A stretch of DNA of 64,000 nucleotides from the NCBI GenBank assembly GCA_032622095.1, contig CP136067.1, positions 49,145,899 to 49,209,898 of the forward strand, given 5' to 3'. The first letter of the stretch is position 1; every line of letters starts with the position of its first letter. This DNA comes from Siphonodentalium dalli. Its lineage: Eukaryota; Mollusca; Scaphopoda; Gadilida; Siphonodentaliidae. Both the position numbers and the translations under genes were made by a program. The notes under the pieces are model-generated. The model was not told the DNA's origin. It searched no databases and saw nothing but the letters and a program-made list of their open reading frames with translations. Below, one piece after another: positions 48,744-62,553 of this stretch.

Positions 48744-51700
48744 TCATCCGTTTGCAGTCTATGGTGACACACAACCAAGCCAATCGGTGCGCTCTTTCTC
48801 TGGTCTCTTTGCCATCTGGCCACTTCACTCTCAAAATACCATATTCATTTGCAGTGTTGGCCCCACCCAATATTTTACAGACACTATCCATTTCAGTTGT
48901 CCATTTAAAATCTAGATAATAGATAGATATGCAATGTATTCTGCCCAAACTCCGTCCATATTATTTAAAGAAGTCATTTTGAATACATATGGGTGCTAGA
49001 ACAAACTGGGAACGGCAAAATATTGTGGAAGTCCAAAATCACTATAGGTTATGTACAGTACACCAACTGAATAGGTCCATGTGCCTTTTCCATCTTTGGT
49101 GACACTCCACAGTTTCAACAGGCAGGGGCCCAGCAATAGATTCATTGAAATTTATCTGGATTATGATCCCAAACCATGTAGACAATATATCTATGCCTGA
49201 AATTAGTACAGAATAGGCATTCAGAATTTGATACATAATGCCAACAATATATGGGCTATCAAGAGTTATGGCCCTTGATCTTTGGATCGAAAATTTTTAT
49301 TTAAAAAAATGACGAAAATATTGAATTTTCATACCCAAGGGGTACGAATACCAGAATTTTTCGAGCATGGTCACCTATGTTGGTTCAAAGGCCTCTGGCT
49401 TCCAACATCAACATGAAAAAATTTCAAACTTTCGCCGTTTACAATTCCAGAAAATCAATTTTTAATGCAGATGACAAATTTTGGGTGCTAAAATATTGAC
49501 CCAGTATCTAGAGCCACTGTTTCGCAGAAAACGCTACTGCTGTCTATGGGTGGGGTCAAGGTCACTTGCACTTAATTTTGTCATCAGTCTAGAACACCTG
49601 CTACAATTACACAAATTCATATCCCACCTTGTATCAATATACATACCACATGAATGGTGCCAGAAACCACTAGCACTTTATATCTATAAAATCACCCCTA
49701 CTCATCATTCGAAACTGTGGAGTGTTACCTTTAAATTTACCGCTTTTGATACTACCTCAATTCCGCACAAAAAATCATCATCAAATTTTCAAACATACCC
49801 CCATTAAATGCCAGGTTGATTATTTCACCACCCTGGATCAATATTCATCTAGGTATAATATTTCCATGGTGGCATTGATTTTTTATTTTGGTGACACTCC
49901 ACAGTTTCTGCAGGGATTGGGGCAAAAATAAGGGGGGCATCAATTCAATAAAAAATAACTGAAATGTGATCCCACAACACATATACAATATATATATACC
50001 TGGGTTGAGCACATACTAGGCTTAGAGATCTTGGTACAGAATTGTCATTTTAATGGAGGTAGCAAGAGTTGTGGGCCTGAAAAATGAAATTTTGATGCAA
50101 AAATGGCCAAAATAAGCGTATTTCAGGCCCGTGGGACACAAAAACCAGAACATCTATGGTATAGCCGCCTATGTTGTCGGGAAGAACACTGTTTCCTCAC
50201 AATAATATCAAAAAATTTCAAACTTCTCACCACTGTAATTTTTTTTCAAATATTTTTCATGCAGATGACAAAATTTAGGTGCTAAAAAGTCACGCTGGTG
50301 TCTGGAGCCACTGTTTCGCAGATATCGCTACTACTTCATACTGGTGGGGTCAAGGTCACCTGAAACAATATTTTTCAAAACTCAAAGACATCCTCTAAAA
50401 ATCCACAAATTCATAACTAACCTTTTCTCAATAAACATACCACACCCATGGTGACAGAAAACACTGGTACTCTATTCTAAGAAATTTACTGTGGAGTGTC
50501 ACCTTTTGTTCAGCATTAATTGTATCACAATCTTAATAAACCAATCAGCTACCAGTTGTGATTTTATGCTGATTTGAGTGTGGGGTAACAGCACACCAAG
50601 GGGGATAATATTTATATTTACTGTACTATAACCTTGAGGGCAAAAGACGTAAACAAGTCCACGTGTTTCTCATTTGTTTTCTTAATGGCGAATTCAAGTT
50701 ACTTTACTAATCTACTTTTTTCGACAATTTGGAAAGTTAGAAACGCAAAAACGCTATTGTTGCAATCAACTGAATATTCATATAATATCATGGAGTTGTG
50801 CTAGGACTATACTTTGGACGCTGTTTTCAGAATATTCGATTTGATTGTTTTATAAGGAGGCTTTTAGTTTTATAATTTGCAAGAATTTCCCGTACACTCA
50901 TTTATATGCACCTTGATGAATACGATGTATAGCACAGCGGGCTAGAATCACCAAATTCACACTCTGCCTCTGGGGACCTCATTCTTCATGGCCTCATCTG
51001 CTATGGGAGACAGACTCAGACTGAAGTTCCCAAATGGTGAATATTGTACACACATTGGGAACCTCGATTATGCAATGTGTCATCTGCCAATTTGGGGATA
51101 TAGAGAAAATAAACTAATAAAGAAATTTTCCCGAGAAGATGAGGCCTAAGCAGAATGAGGTCCCCAGAGGGTGAATTTAGTGACGCTATATATCCCGCAT
51201 AGCATCACTAAATTCACTCTCTTGTGACCTCATTCTGCTTAGGCCTCATCTTCTCTGGAAAGTTTCTTCATTTTCAAATTTCTATAGAAACTCAGATTCT
51301 ATTTCTTTTTTAGTTTAGTTTCTCTATATAATTTCCCCAAATTGTCAGACAACACATTGCATAATCGAGGTTTCCAATATGTGTACATCACAATATTCAC
51401 CATTTTGGAACTTCAATGTGATTATGTCTCCCATAGCAGGCGAGGCCATGCCCCCTTTGGTCCCATGTGCCAATTAAGCACCAAGGATATACGTCAACGT
51501 GTTGGTATTTGTTAACCAAGATTTCTGACATTTGATCAAGACCAAGTGTCCACCATACATGTATAAGTGTGCCCTCTTAATCCTTCCATGACTGAAGCTG
51601 CGCTGGTGCAGCATTAAAGATCATGTACCAGCACATACTCTTATATTTGCGAGTCTCGGGGAGAGCTTTCCAATGAATGGCAACAAGCCATATTTCCGAC

Positions 51701-54472
51701 TAAATCCTGAAAAGTTACCCATAATTCTGTTGTGGTTAAGAAGTCAATTACTTGGAGCATTACTGTAAGTGGGCCTTTAATTGCCTGATCGTAAGCACTG
51801 CTATAATGTAATAGTATTGATTCAAGTACTGTACGCGACGAGAGCCAGCCCAATAATTGTTCACTCAGAAACAGTTTCTCCGATCTTGAAACAATTTTTT
51901 AAATTGACAGGTACAAACTTTACTCTGCCGGTTGTGGTGATGACAATGTAGTGCCCGAAAACGAGGGATTCACAACCACTGGACGGACAGCGATAACGAC
52001 ACCCTTCCCAGGATTCTGGTTTCCAAGGATTCGTCATATCATATTTGAATGTTATTTTGTGATCTGCTCCAGTGACTGTGATGGACCATCCTGTTTAAAT
52101 ACGGCTAGAAAGAAGAGAGACATCCAACAAGACCCAACGATAATACGATTATTATTGGCTGCACGCATTTCAAAATGAGCGAATATGATTGGCTGCATGT
52201 TATATGGGAATGACCGGATAGCCAATCAAATGAATCGCCGCTCAATGATGGGTCCCCAAACAACAGCTCATCGGTGTAGTACCATTGTCTGGCTGGTGCA
52301 TGCAAAATATATAATAAATGGCAAATATTTCATACTTTGAGTCAGTTTCTTTATTCATCTGATAATGACCTCAGTTCACTCACTCTTGATAATGCATTTG
52401 TATTGGCACGAATCGATTATGGGATTCCCTGGGCATCTACAAAATGAAAGTGTCAATGACACTGCAGCTCAACTTGGAAAGGGAATAATTTCATGTGTTT
52501 CAGTCAATGGAGTGTTTAGGAATGTGGAAATTTGAAAGGTCTAAGTAATACTAGATTATCAACATGAAGAGATATATAAAGTAAAATCCAAGATGGTTGC
52601 TGATGGCCATGTTTTCCAATGAAATTCAAAATCATTTGATAGCTTCCATCTAGTAGATCAATATCAAAATTAATATGAAGTTTGGTGATGATCTGATGAG
52701 GGAAGTGGACTGTAGGGTGTGCCATAGGATTTAGTCATGCAAAGAGTAAAATCCAAGATGGCTGCTGGCGGCCATGTATTTTGACCGAATTACCCCAAAA
52801 TGACTCATTCCCATCTACATGTCATTGTCAACATCCATGAAAAATTTCATGATCCGAATAAAGGTACGACCTATAGCCCGTGCCAAACAATTTAGTCATG
52901 CAAAGAATAAAATCAAAGATGGCTGCTGGCGGCCATGTTTTTTGGCCAAATGACGCCAAATGTATTATTGTAATAAATAAAACTAAAAAGCATATGAATA
53001 GTTGAAAATTATTGCATTTTCAGAAGTATTCGTTTGCTGATCCGCTTTGCCCGATGTGGTGATCCGATTTGCCCAACGGCCGGGCAAAGCGGATCAAAAT
53101 TAAAAATCACCATAGCAACCAAACCAATAGATGTTTCTTAATGCATCATCCGTCAAATGTTATGCCATCATGATTAGAAACTGACAGTGCTAATAATTCT
53201 GATTGCCGGTTGCATTTTGTACAAGAAACCATTACGTGATCCGCTTTGCCCGGGTCTCCCCTACAGTAAATGTGATGCGTAGCCTACCATGCACCATTTC
53301 CGCGCACTCGCTCATCTGGAGACTAATATTATCCATCATGACCTGGGATGTGAGATGGACAAAATCTTGCCCTCGGGGCCAGATATTTGGGTCGCGCGGA
53401 CACGAGGCTTGCCGAGGGTGACTTTTCCATACCCATATCCCAGGTCACGATGAATCATTTCTCTCCCAAACCAAGAGCCTCATTAATTCTGTGCATGCAT
53501 GTTCATGATTATCGTGGATGATTTCGATATATACCGTATAGAAACAAAGCGGGTTACAGGGTTAAAGGTACTAAATCCCGTTCGATGGTCCTCATATAAT
53601 CAGATTCCAACAACAACAACAACAACAACATTTTTTGGAAATGCCGCTTCAGTTATCAGAATTGATTAATTGCCCAAAAATAATGCTAGTGACTGCCAAC
53701 TATATAGTATAAAATTGCCTGAAACGTGTTATTTATCAACATGTTGTTCGTCGAAATTTGGCCATATTATCAACACAAAGCCTCTTGATTTTAGAGTTAT
53801 CCATCTTCATCCGCAATTTGGTCCGAGACCGTAGGCTCGTCGACTTTTTACTGGGCCACTATTAAGTATCGATGGTGAAAAATAATAGATTCAAAAATCG
53901 ATATCTAGTAACTATGAGCTTTGATAGGTGGGTTCCTCGACTCCAATGAAATATTTTTACCCCCGAATCCAAATAAATAGTAATTGTGGGGCGCTTAATC
54001 GGATTATGCATCTTAATGTTTGAGTGAAGTGAAATCGACATGGCTCGCGTGAAAACGACATGCATATACGTCACAACTTTTCACCTGCATGAATTCCGAT
54101 AAATGCGTATTGATATGAAATATTTACAAATAGACAAACTGTGTTTGCCATGGGAGATATATTGGTACTATATTAGACAAGTGAACATGTTTATACGTTT
54201 ATACATGACAGAAAATTCTTAGTCGACGATTTATTGCAACGATGAACATTTTTCGAAAGTGGAACTATTTCATTCGTCATTTGTGAAGGTTCAGCCCGTA
54301 CATGCTGCCAAATGTACAAGCTCTACAATACAGTACCCCAGAAAAAAATTGACCCACCCACAATAATGCTTAATCCTATAGGATTAAGTATTATTGGGGT
54401 GGGGGTAAATTTTGGTATATCCTTCATGTAAGAATACACGAAACCACGCACCCCCTCCATTCTCCATATGTA

Positions 54473-54514
54473 TTAGGGTTAGGGTTATGGTCAGGGCTAG
54501 GGTTAGGGTTAGGG
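54473..54514 (+). repeat. Interstitial telomere-like repeat, seven hexamers (U8)
   Basis: Same hexamer order as in U2. No difference seen. Confidence 0.93.
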
Positions 54515-54528
54515 ATATGGTTAATACC

Positions 54529-55648
54529 CAGCGTGTGGTATAAGTGGGCGTGGCACTTTTTAAGTGCAGCGTGTGTTATAAGTGGGCGTGGCAATTTTTA
54601 AGGGCAGCGCGTGTTATAAGTGGGCGTGGCACTTTTTAAGTGCAGCGTGTGTTATAAGTCGGCGTGGCACTTTTTCAGTGCAGCGTGTGTAATAAGTGGG
54701 CGTGTGTTATAAGTGCAGCGTGTGTTATAAGTGGGCGTGGTACTTTTTCTGTGCAGCGTGTGTTATAAGTGGGCGTGGCACTCTTTTACTGCAGCGTGTG
54801 TTATAAGTGGGCGTGGCACTTTTTCAGTGCATCGTGTGTTATAAGTGGGCGTGGCACTTTTTCAGTGCAGCGTGTGTAATAATTGGGCGTGTGATATAAG
54901 TGCAGCGTGTGTTATAAGTGGGCGTGTCACTTTTTCAGTGCAGCTTGTGTTATAAGTGGGCTTGGCATTTTTTCAGTGCAGCGTGTGTTATAAGTGGGCG
55001 TTATAACACAAACGGCATTAAAAAAGTGTCACGCCCACTTATAACACACGCTGAACTGAGAAAGTGCCACGCCCACTTATAACACACGCTGCAGTAAATA
55101 AAATGCCACACCCACTTATAACACACGCTGGATACAAAAAGTGCCACGCCCACTTATAACACACTCTGCACTTAAAAAGTGACACGCCCACTTATAACAC
55201 ACGCTGCAAGTGCCACGCCCACTTATAACACACGCTGCACTGAAAAGGTGCCACGCCCACTTATAACACACGCTGCACTGAAAAAGTGCCAGGCCCACTT
55301 ATAACGCACGCTACACTGAAAAAGTACCACGCCCACTTATAACACACGCTGCACTGAAAAGTGCCACGCCCACTTATAACGCACACTGCACTATAACGTG
55401 TCACACCAAAAAATGTGCACGCCCACTTATAACACACGCTACACTGAAAAAGTGCCACGCCCACTTATAACACACGCTGCACTTAAAAAGTGCCACGCCC
55501 ACTGATAACAAACGCTGACCTTGAAAAGTGCCACGCCCACTTATAACACACGCTGCACTGAAAAGGTGCCGCGCCCACTTATAACACACGCTACATTAAA
55601 AAAGTGCCACGCCCACTTATAACGCACACTGCAACTTAAAAGTGCCAC
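54529..55648. repeat. Minisatellite array A8 (type B)
   Basis: The switch hairpin starts at 54985. No private change seen. Confidence 0.97.
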
Positions 55649-58600
55649 TCATCCGTTTGCAGTCTATGGTGACACACAACCAAGCCAATCGGTGCGCTCT
55701 TTCTCTGGTCTCTTTGCCATCTGGCCACTTCACTCTCAAAATACCATATTCATTTGCAGTGTTGGCCCCACCCAATATTTTACAGACACTATCCATTTCA
55801 GTTGTCCATTTAAAATCTAGATAATAGATAGATATGCAATGTATTCTGCCCAAACTCCGTCCATATTATTTAAAGAAGTCATTTTGAATACATATGGGTG
55901 CTAGAACAAACTGGGAACGGCAAAATATTGTGGAAGTCCAAAATCACTATAGGTTATGTACAGTACACCAACTGAATAGGTCCATGTGCCTTTTCCATCT
56001 TTGGTGACACTCCACAGTTTCAACAGGCAGGGGCCCAGCAATAGATTCATTGAAATTTATCTGGATTATGATCCCAAACCATGTAGACAATATATCTATG
56101 CCTGAAATTAGTACAGAATAGGCATTCAGAATTTGATACATAATGCCAACAATATATGGGCTATCAAGAGTTATGGCCCTTGATCTTTGGATCGAAAATT
56201 TTTATTTAAAAAAATGACGAAAATATTGAATTTTCATACCCAAGGGGTACGAATACCAGAATTTTTCGAGCATGGTCACCTATGTTGGTTCAAAGGCCTC
56301 TGGCTTCCAACATCAACATGAAAAAATTTCAAACTTTCGCCGTTTACAATTCCAGAAAATCAATTTTTAATGCAGATGACAAATTTTGGGTGCTAAAATA
56401 TTGACCCAGTATCTAGAGCCACTGTTTCGCAGAAAACGCTACTGCTGTCTATGGGTGGGGTCAAGGTCACTTGCACTTAATTTTGTCATCAGTCTAGAAC
56501 ACCTGCTACAATTACACAAATTCATATCCCACCTTGTATCAATATACATACCACATGAATGGTGCCAGAAACCACTAGCACTTTATATCTATAAAATCAC
56601 CCCTACTCATCATTCGAAACTGTGGAGTGTTACCTTTAAATTTACCGCTTTTGATACTACCTCAATTCCGCACAAAAAATCATCATCAAATTTTCAAACA
56701 TACCCCCATTAAATGCCAGGTTGATTATTTCACCACCCTGGATCAATATTCATCTAGGTATAATATTTCCATGGTGGCATTGATTTTTTATTTTGGTGAC
56801 ACTCCACAGTTTCTGCAGGGATTGGGGCAAAAATAAGGGGGGCATCAATTCAATAAAAAATAACTGAAATGTGATCCCACAACACATATACAATATATAT
56901 ATACCTGGGTTGAGCACATACTAGGCTTAGAGATCTTGGTACAGAATTGTCATTTTAATGGAGGTAGCAAGAGTTGTGGGCCTGAAAAATGAAATTTTGA
57001 TGCAAAAATGGCCAAAATAAGCGTATTTCAGGCCCGTGGGACACAAAAACCAGAACATCTATGGTATAGCCGCCTATGTTGTCGGGAAGAACACTGTTTC
57101 CTCACAATAATATCAAAAAATTTCAAACTTCTCACCACTGTAATTTTTTTTCAAATATTTTTCATGCAGATGACAAAATTTAGGTGCTAAAAAGTCACGC
57201 TGGTGTCTGGAGCCACTGTTTCGCAGATATCGCTTACTACTTCATACTGGTGGGGTCAAGGTCACCTGAAACAATATTTTTCAAAACTCAAAGACATCCT
57301 CTAAAAATCCACAAATTCATAACTAACCTTTTCTCAATAAACATACCACACCCATGGTGACAGAAAACACTGGTACTCTATTCTAAGAAATTTACTGTGG
57401 AGTGTCACCTTTTGTTCAGCATTAATTGTATCACAATCTTAATAAACCAATCAGCTACCAGTTGTGATTTTATGCTGATTTGAGTGTGGGGTAACAGCAC
57501 ACCAAGGGGGATAATATTTATATTTACTGTACTATAACCTTGAGGGCAAAAGACGTAAACAAGTCCACGTGTTTCTCATTTGTTTTCTTAATGGCGAATT
57601 CAAGTTACTTTACTAATCTACTTTTTTCGACAATTTGGAAAGTTAGAAACGCAAAAACGCTATTGTTGCAATCAACTGAATATTCATATAATATCATGGA
57701 GTTGTGCTAGGACTATACTTTGGACGCTGTTTTCAGAATATTCGATTGATTGTTTTATAAGGAGGCTTTTAGTTTTATAATTTGCAAGAATTTCCCGTAC
57801 ACTCATTTATATGCACCTTGATGAATACGATGTATAGCACAGCGGGCTAGAATCACCAAATTCACACTCTGCCTCTGGGGACCTCATTCTTCATGGCCTC
57901 ATCTGCTATGGGAGACAGACTCAGACTGAAGTTCCCAATGGTGAATATTGTACACACATTGGGAACCTCGATTATGCAATGTGTCATCTGCCAATTTGGG
58001 GATATAGAGAAAATAAACTAATAAAGAAATTTTCCCGAGAAGATGAGGCCTAAGCAGAATGAGGTCCCCAGAGGGTGAATTTAGTGACGCTATATATCCC
58101 GCATAGCATCACTAAATTCACTCTCTTGTGACCTCATTCTGCTTAGGCCTCATCTTCTCTGGAAAGTTTCTTCATTTTCAAATTTCTATAGAAACTCAGA
58201 TTCTATTTCTTTTTTAGTTTAGTTTCTCTATATAATTTCCCCAAATTGTCAGACAACACATTGCATAATCGAGGTTTCCAATATGTGTACATCACAATAT
58301 TCACCATTTTGGAACTTCAATGTGATTATGTCTCCCATAGCAGGCGAGGCCATGCCCCCTTTGGTCCCATGTGCCAATTAAGCACCAAGGATATACGTCA
58401 ACGTGTTGGTATTTGTTAACCAAGATTTCTGACATTTGATCAAGACCAAGTGTCCACCATACATGTATAAGTGTGCCCTCTTAATCCTTCCATGACTGAA
58501 GCTGCGCTGGTGCAGCATTAAAGATCATGTACCAGCACATACTCTTATATTTGCGAGTCTCGGGGAGAGCTTTCCAATGAATGGCAACAAGCCATATTTC

Positions 58601-61377
58601 CGACTAAATCCTGAAAAGTTACCCATAATTCTGTTGTGGGTTAAGAAGTCAATTACTTGGAGCATCACTGTAAGTGGGCCTTTAATTGCCTGATCGTAAG
58701 CACTGCTATAATGTAATAGTATTGATTCAAGTACTGTACGCGACGAGAGCCAGCCCAATAATTGTTCACTCAGAAACAGTTTCTCCGATCTTGAAACAAT
58801 TTTTTAAATTGACAGGTACAAACTTTACTCTGCCGGTTGTGGTGATGACAATGTAGTGCCCGAAAACGAGGGATTCACAACCACTGGACGGACAGCGATA
58901 ACGACACCCTTCCCAGGATTCTGGTTTCCAAGGATTCGTCATATCATATTTGAATGTTATTTTGTGATCTGCTCCAGTGACTGTGATGGACCATCCTGTT
59001 TAAATACGGCTAGAAAGAAGAGAGACATCCAACAAGACCCAACGATAATACGATTATTATTGGCTGCACGCATTTCAAAATGAGCGAATATGATTGGCTG
59101 CATGTTATATGGGAATGACCGGATAGCCAATCAAATGAATCGCCGCTCAATGATGGGTCCCCAAACAACAGCTCATCGGTGTAGTACCATTGTCTGGCTG
59201 GTGCATGCAAAATATATAATAAATGGCAAATATTTCATACTTTGAGTCAGTTTCTTTATTCATCTGATAATGACCTCAGTTCACTCACTCTTGATAATGC
59301 ATTTGTATTGGCACGAATCGATTATGGGATTCCCTGGGCATCTACAAAATGAAAGTGTCAATGACACTGCAGCTCAACTTGGAAAGGGAATAATTTCATG
59401 TGTTTCAGTCAATGGAGTGTTTAGGAATGTGGAAATTTGAAAGGTCTAAGTAATACTAGATTATCAACATGAAGAGATATATAAAGTAAAATCCAAGATG
59501 GTTGCTGATGGCCATGTTTTCCAATGAAATTCAAAATCATTTGATAGCTTCCATCTAGTAGATCAATATCAAAATTAATATGAAGTTTGGTGATGATCTG
59601 ATGAGGGAAGTGGACTGTAGGGTGTGCCATAGGATTTAGTCATGCAAAGAGTAAAATCCAAGATGGCTGCTGGCGGCCATGTATTTTGACCGAATTACCC
59701 CAAAATGACTCATTCCCATCTACATGTCATTGTCAACATCCATGAAAAATTTCATGATCCGAATAAAGGTACGACCTATAGCCCGTGCCAAACAATTTAG
59801 TCATGCAAAGAATAAAATCAAAGATGGCTGCTGGCGGCCATGTTTTTTGGCCAAATGACGCCAAATGTATTATTGTAATAAATAAAACTAAAAAGCATAT
59901 GAATAGTTGAAAATTATTGCATTTTCAGAAGTATTCGTTTGCTGATCCGCTTTGCCCGATGTGGTGATCCGATTTGCCCAACGGCCGGGCAAAGCGGATC
60001 AAAATTAAAAATCACCATAGCAACCAAACCAATAGATGTTTCTTAATGCATCATCCGTCAAATGTTATGCCATCATGATTAGAAACTGACAGTGCTAATA
60101 ATTCTGATTGCCGGTTGCATTTTGTACAAGAAACCATTACGTGATCCGCTTTGCCCGGGTCTCCCCTACAGTAAATGTGATGCGTAGCCTACCATGCACC
60201 ATTTCCGCGCACTCGCTCATCTGGAGACTAATATTATCCATCATGACCTGGGATGTGAGATGGACAAAATCTTGCCCTCGGGGCCAGATATTTGGGTCGC
60301 GCGGACACGAGGCTTGCCGAGGGTGACTTTTCCATACCCATATCCCAGGTCACGATGAATCATTTCTCTCCCAAACCAAGAGCCTCATTAATTCTGTGCA
60401 TGCATGTTCATGATTATCGTGGATGATTTCGATATATACCGTATAGAAACAAAGCGGGTTACAGGGTTAAAGGTACTAAATCCCGTTCGATGGTCCTCAT
60501 ATAATCAGATTCCAACAACAACAACAACAACAACATTTTTTGGAAATGCCGCTTCAGTTATCAGAATTGATTAATTGCCCAAAAATAATGCTAGTGACTG
60601 CCAACTATATAGTATAAAATTGCCTGAAACGTGTTATTTATCAACATGTTGTTCGTCGAAATTTGGCCATATTATCAACACAAAGCCTCTTGATTTTAGA
60701 GTTATCCATCTTCATCCGCAATTTGGTCCGAGACCGTAGGCTCGTCGACTTTTTACTGGGCCACTATTAAGTATCGATGGTGAAAAATAATAGATTCAAA
60801 AATCGATATCTAGTAACTATGAGCTTTGATAGGTGGGTTCCTCGACTCCAATGAAATATTTTTACCCCCGAATCCAAATAAATAGTAATTGTGGGGCGCT
60901 TAATCGGATTATGCATCTTAATGTTTGAGTGAAGTGAAATCGACATGGCTCGCGTGAAAACGACATGCATATACGTCACAACTTTTCACCTGCATGAATT
61001 CCGATAAATGCGTATTGATATGAAATATTTACAAATAGACAAACTGTGTTTGCCATGGGAGATATATTGGTACTATATTAGACAAGTGAACATGTTTATA
61101 CGTTTATACATGACAGAAAATTCTTAGTCGACGATTTATTGCAACGATGAACATTTTTCGAAAGTGGAACTATTTCATTCGTCATTTGTGAAGGTTCAGC
61201 CCGTACATGCTGCCAAATGTACAAGCTCTACAATACAGTACCCCAGAAAAAAATTGACCCACCCACAATAATGCTTAATCCTATAGGATTAAGTATTATT
61301 GGGGTGGGGGTAAATTTTGGTATATCCTTCATGTAAGAATACACGAAACCACGCACCCCCTCCATTCTCCATATGTA

Positions 61378-61419
61378 TTAGGGTTAGGGTTATGGTCAGG
61401 GCTAGGGTTAGGGTTAGGG
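61378..61419 (+). repeat. Interstitial telomere-like repeat, seven hexamers (U9)
   Basis: Same hexamer order as in U2. No difference seen. Confidence 0.93.
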
Positions 61420-61433
61420 ATATGGTTAATACC

Positions 61434-62553
61434 CAGCGTGTGGTATAAGTGGGCGTGGCACTTTTTAAGTGCAGCGTGTGTTATAAGTGGGCGTGGCAAT
61501 TTTTAAGGGCAGCGCGTGTTATAAGTGGGCGTGGCACTTTTTAAGTGCAGCGTGTGTTATAAGTCGGCGTGGCACTTTTTCAGTGCAGCGTGTGTAATAA
61601 GTGGGCGTGTGTTATAAGTGCAGCGTGTGTTATAAGTGGGCGTGGTACTTTTTCTGTGCAGCGTGTGTTATAAGTGGGCGTGGCACTCTTTTACTGCAGC
61701 GTGTGTTATAAGTGGGCGTGGCACTTTTTCAGTGCATCGTGTGTTATAAGTGGGCGTGGCACTTTTTCAGTGCAGCGTGTGTAATAATTGGGCGTGTGAT
61801 ATAAGTGCAGCGTGTGTTATAAGTGGGCGTGTCACTTTTTCAGTGCAGCTTGTGTTATAAGTGGGCTTGGCATTTTTTCAGTGCAGCGTGTGTTATAAGT
61901 GGGCGTTATAACACAAACGGCATTAAAAAAGTGTCACGCCCACTTATAACACACGCTGCACTGAGAAAGTGCCACGCCCACTTATAACACACGCTGCAGT
62001 AAATAAAATGCCACACCCACTTATAACACACGCTGGATACAAAAAGTGCCACGCCCACTTATAACACACTCTGCACTTAAAAAGTGACACGCCCACTTAT
62101 AACACACGCTGCAAGTGCCACGCCCACTTATAACACACGCTGCACTGAAAAGGTGCCACGCCCACTTATAACACACGCTGCACTGAAAAAGTGCCAGGCC
62201 CACTTATAACGCACGCTACACTGAAAAAGTACCACGCCCACTTATAACACACGCTGCACTGAAAAGTGCCACGCCCACTTATAACGCACACTGCACTATA
62301 ACGTGTCACACCAAAAAATGTGCACGCCCACTTATAACACACGCTACACTGAAAAAGTGCCACGCCCACTTATAACACACGCTGCACTTAAAAAGTGCCA
62401 CGCCCACTGATAACAAACGCTGACCTTGAAAAGTGCCACGCCCACTTATAACACACGCTGCACTGAAAAGGTGCCGCGCCCACTTATAACACACGCTACA
62501 TTAAAAAAGTGCCACGCCCACTTATAACGCACACTGCAACTTAAAAGTGCCAC
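61434..62553. repeat. Minisatellite array A9 (type B)
   Basis: The switch hairpin starts at 61890. The first full reverse monomer reads ACGCTGCACTGAGAAAG near 61957, where the other arrays read ACGCTGAACTGAGAAAG. Confidence 0.97.

Larger units (their letters stand above)
48744..55648 (+). repeat. Macrosatellite unit U8 (type B, 6905 bp)
   Basis: Parts: M1 49098-49729, M2 49890-50503, E1 50943-51188, E2 51200-51481, CCAAT/TATA 52154-52318, AAGATGG repeat 52569-52971, 174-bp element 53080-53253, FB 53334-53452, (CAA)7 53608-53628, palindrome 54334-54423, array 54529-55648. It is the same length as U7 and carries the same E2 state. I saw no private change. Confidence 0.97.
55649..62553 (+). repeat. 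Macrosatellite unit U9 (type B, 6905 bp)
   Basis: Parts: M1 56003-56634, M2 56795-57409, E1 57848-58092, E2 58104-58385, CCAAT/TATA 59059-59223, AAGATGG repeat 59474-59876, 174-bp element 59985-60158, FB 60239-60357, (CAA)7 60513-60533, palindrome 61239-61328, array 61434-62553. It has the most private changes clustered in its middle: +T near 57234, -T near 57746, -A near 57938 and +G near 58639, plus GAGCATCACTG near 58665. The +G shifts the short reverse frame there. Confidence 0.97.
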
